Of a stretch of DNA of 7,544 bases, positions 6,222 through 7,544 are shown in pieces. A program made the translations under genes and the position numbers. The notes under the pieces are model-generated. The model did not search any database and had not been told where the DNA came from. It saw only the letters and a program-made list of their open reading frames with translations. Within the stretch, counting starts at the first letter, position 1. Every line of letters starts with the position of its first letter. The DNA comes from Bacteroidota bacterium (GTDB lineage: Bacteria; Bacteroidota; Bacteroidia; Flavobacteriales; Flavobacteriaceae), in NCBI GenBank assembly GCA_018656255.1, contig JABHYI010000001.1, forward strand, positions 1 through 7,544, given 5' to 3'.

Positions 6222-7544
6222 TTATTTAAGTTGAAATTCGGGTAATTTTGTTATGTGGTTAAGCAATAAATATACCTGGTATGGTGCAGATTCATAGTCT
6301 AGATTCCAAATACCATCATCATAATAATTTTGAGGGACCTCCCATTTTAAAACACTAGTAGCTACTTGATAATCTGCCTGGGTAAACAATTCTTTTGAGT
6401 TAAAGAAATCTACTACGGCTTTTGTTATTACGTATGGGTCATTACTATCACTGGAGAGTTCTCTTGCCAAATCAACAAACTGTGATTGTAATTCTAGATC
6501 AAATAGATACCCATTAAAAAGCTCCATTATTTGCCACCTCGCAAGTAAGGTTGCTGTATTTATCCAGGTTTGATCTCTCTGCCAACCAGAAACATCAGGG
6601 GGGCTGTATATTTCTTGCCCTATAACACCAGTGTAATACACGAGTCCATTTAAAACAGGTTCATTGTAAAAGAAATTACCTTCATTGATGTAATTAAAGA
6701 CTACATCATAAGGATTTTTAATAACGATTCCCAGTGCACGATCATCAAAAAAATGTTGGCTCTTGAAAAGCTGCCTAAGCACTGGTGCCATTTCAAAATT
6801 TGCATCAATGAGGGTTTGTGCTAATGGGTTTATAATATCTTCTTGTGTAATGACATCGTACTGATGGCTTACAAAGTATTTATAAATTTTGGTGCAAATA
6901 AATTGGGCAATCTCTGTTTCTCTGAGTTCAAACAGGGTGTCTATAAGTTCATCATAGGTATAAAACTCCTCAGATCCAAAAACTGTTTTAGGGCTTTCAT
7001 CCCAGGTGCTTTGGTCAAAATATATTTGTGCGCCAGGGTCATCCCAGTGATTATAACCTGTTAATGCTCTAGAGGCTTGTATGATGTCCTCTTGAGTGTA
7101 GTTGTTGTTTTCTCCTAAGGTAAATAATTCAAAAAGCTCTCTAGCATAATTTTCGTTTGGGTTATTACTAGTGTTTTCAAACCCATTGAGGTAAATAAGC
7201 ATTGTAGAATTAACTCCAACAGCTCTAACAAACTCTTTGAAATTACCCAAGGCATGTGTTTGCATTAAGTTGTAATATTGAAACATATAAGGAGCGTAAG
7301 ATCCGTAGCTGTCTAACTCAGTAACAAAATGATTCATCCAAAACATGGTTAATCTAGCTCTAAGTCCTCCTTCAATAGTATCACCTGCGGTTTGGATATA
7401 CCATTGACTAACATTTGCTGGATTTTCTAAATCAAAATCAGCAAAATCACTAATGCTAAAATGCCCCCATGATGGCGCAGCTGTCTGAGGTAAATTGATG
7501 GCCGTATCTATAATAGAATCTACAACAGTAGTGGGCGTAAGAGG
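6222..7544 (-). CDS. DUF1800 family protein (N-terminus outside window)
   Basis: Conserved protein of unknown function that is typically encoded beside DUF1501. The frame is open to the last base of the window, giving 440 visible residues and no start. A Met at 7346 lies inside a conserved DUF1800 segment (GLRARLTMFWMNHFVTE) and is internal. Other family hallmarks are NPNENYARELFELFTLG (visible residues about 128-144), followed by YTQEDIIQASRALTGY, and SPPDVSGWQRDQTWINTATL near 314-333. The C-terminus, ITKLPEFQLK, matches the usual family ending. No T9SS sorting domain is present at the C-terminus, unlike its DUF1501 neighbour, so any export signal must be N-terminal and unseen. The stop TAA is followed after 7 bases by the DUF1501 ATG, which indicates an operon. 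In homologous pairs the two proteins are presumed to act together in the envelope; this is inference from conserved adjacency only. Confidence 0.92.
   Translation of the reverse strand, partial: PLTPTTVVDSIIDTAINLPQTAAPSWGHFSISDFADFDLENPANVSQWYIQTAGDTIEGGLRARLTMFWMNHFVTELDSYGSYAPYMFQYYNLMQTHALGNFKEFVRAVGVNSTMLIYLNGFENTSNNPNENYARELFELFTLGENNNYTQEDIIQASRALTGYNHWDDPGAQIYFDQSTWDESPKTVFGSEEFYTYDELIDTLFELRETEIAQFICTKIYKYFVSHQYDVITQEDIINPLAQTLIDANFEMAPVLRQLFKSQHFFDDRALGIVIKNPYDVVFNYINEGNFFYNEPVLNGLVYYTGVIGQEIYSPPDVSGWQRDQTWINTATLLARWQIMELFNGYLFDLELQSQFVDLARELSSDSNDPYVITKAVVDFFNSKELFTQADYQVATSVLKWEVPQNYYDDGIWNLDYESAPYQVYLLLNHITKLPEFQLK

Noticed and set aside
6843..7064. 73-residue plus-strand frame opposite DUF1800
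   Set aside because: It overlaps conserved DUF1800 coding sequence and has no supporting motif or start signal.
7344..7346. ATG as the start of the DUF1800 gene
   Set aside because: The reading frame continues without a stop to base 7544, and the codons just before the Met (GLRARLT) belong to a conserved DUF1800 motif.

Overview
The window reads as a chromosomal segment from a member of the Bacteroidota, most likely a marine-type Flavobacteriia. The evidence is the AT-rich composition (judged by eye, not computed), the near absence of Shine-Dalgarno sequences, and a TPR / membrane anchor / LuxR-like HTH regulator. A C-terminal type IX secretion (T9SS) sorting domain and a methionyl-tRNA synthetase with the KISTS version of the class I signature point the same way. 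No tRNA, rRNA, CRISPR array, insertion sequence or phage gene is visible. All bases except short junctions are coding, and there is no gene-free stretch over 300 bases.

Layout. (1) Bases 1-1529, plus strand: 3' part of a membrane-bound TPR regulator with a C-terminal HTH; its start lies before the window. (2) Bases 1526-2443, minus: histone-deacetylase-family amidohydrolase, convergent with and overlapping the regulator by 4 bases. (3) Bases 2443-4518, minus: metG. Its stop codon shares one base with the deacetylase start (TAATG), so the two form a probable metG-deacetylase operon. A Bacteroidota-style -7 promoter element lies just upstream of the metG start chosen here. (4) Bases 4592-6214, minus: DUF1501 protein with a twin-arginine signal and a T9SS C-terminal domain. 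(5) Bases 6222-7544, minus: 3' part of a DUF1800 protein, 7 bases upstream of DUF1501. Its N-terminus runs off the window.

Functional units. The DUF1800-DUF1501 pair is a widespread but functionally unassigned exported module. Here the second partner looks built to cross the inner membrane folded (Tat) and then be exported or anchored at the cell surface by T9SS. The metG-deacetylase pair joins an essential translation enzyme to a zinc deacylase with an intact active site. The regulator is probably an independent unit with its own terminator, which would lie inside the 3' end of the deacetylase gene.

The window looks mostly like ordinary core genome. The points most worth a second look are the Tat plus T9SS double targeting of DUF1501, the DUF1800-DUF1501 module itself, and an approximately 23-base imperfect tandem duplication that sits exactly on the convergent stop codons at 1502-1548.
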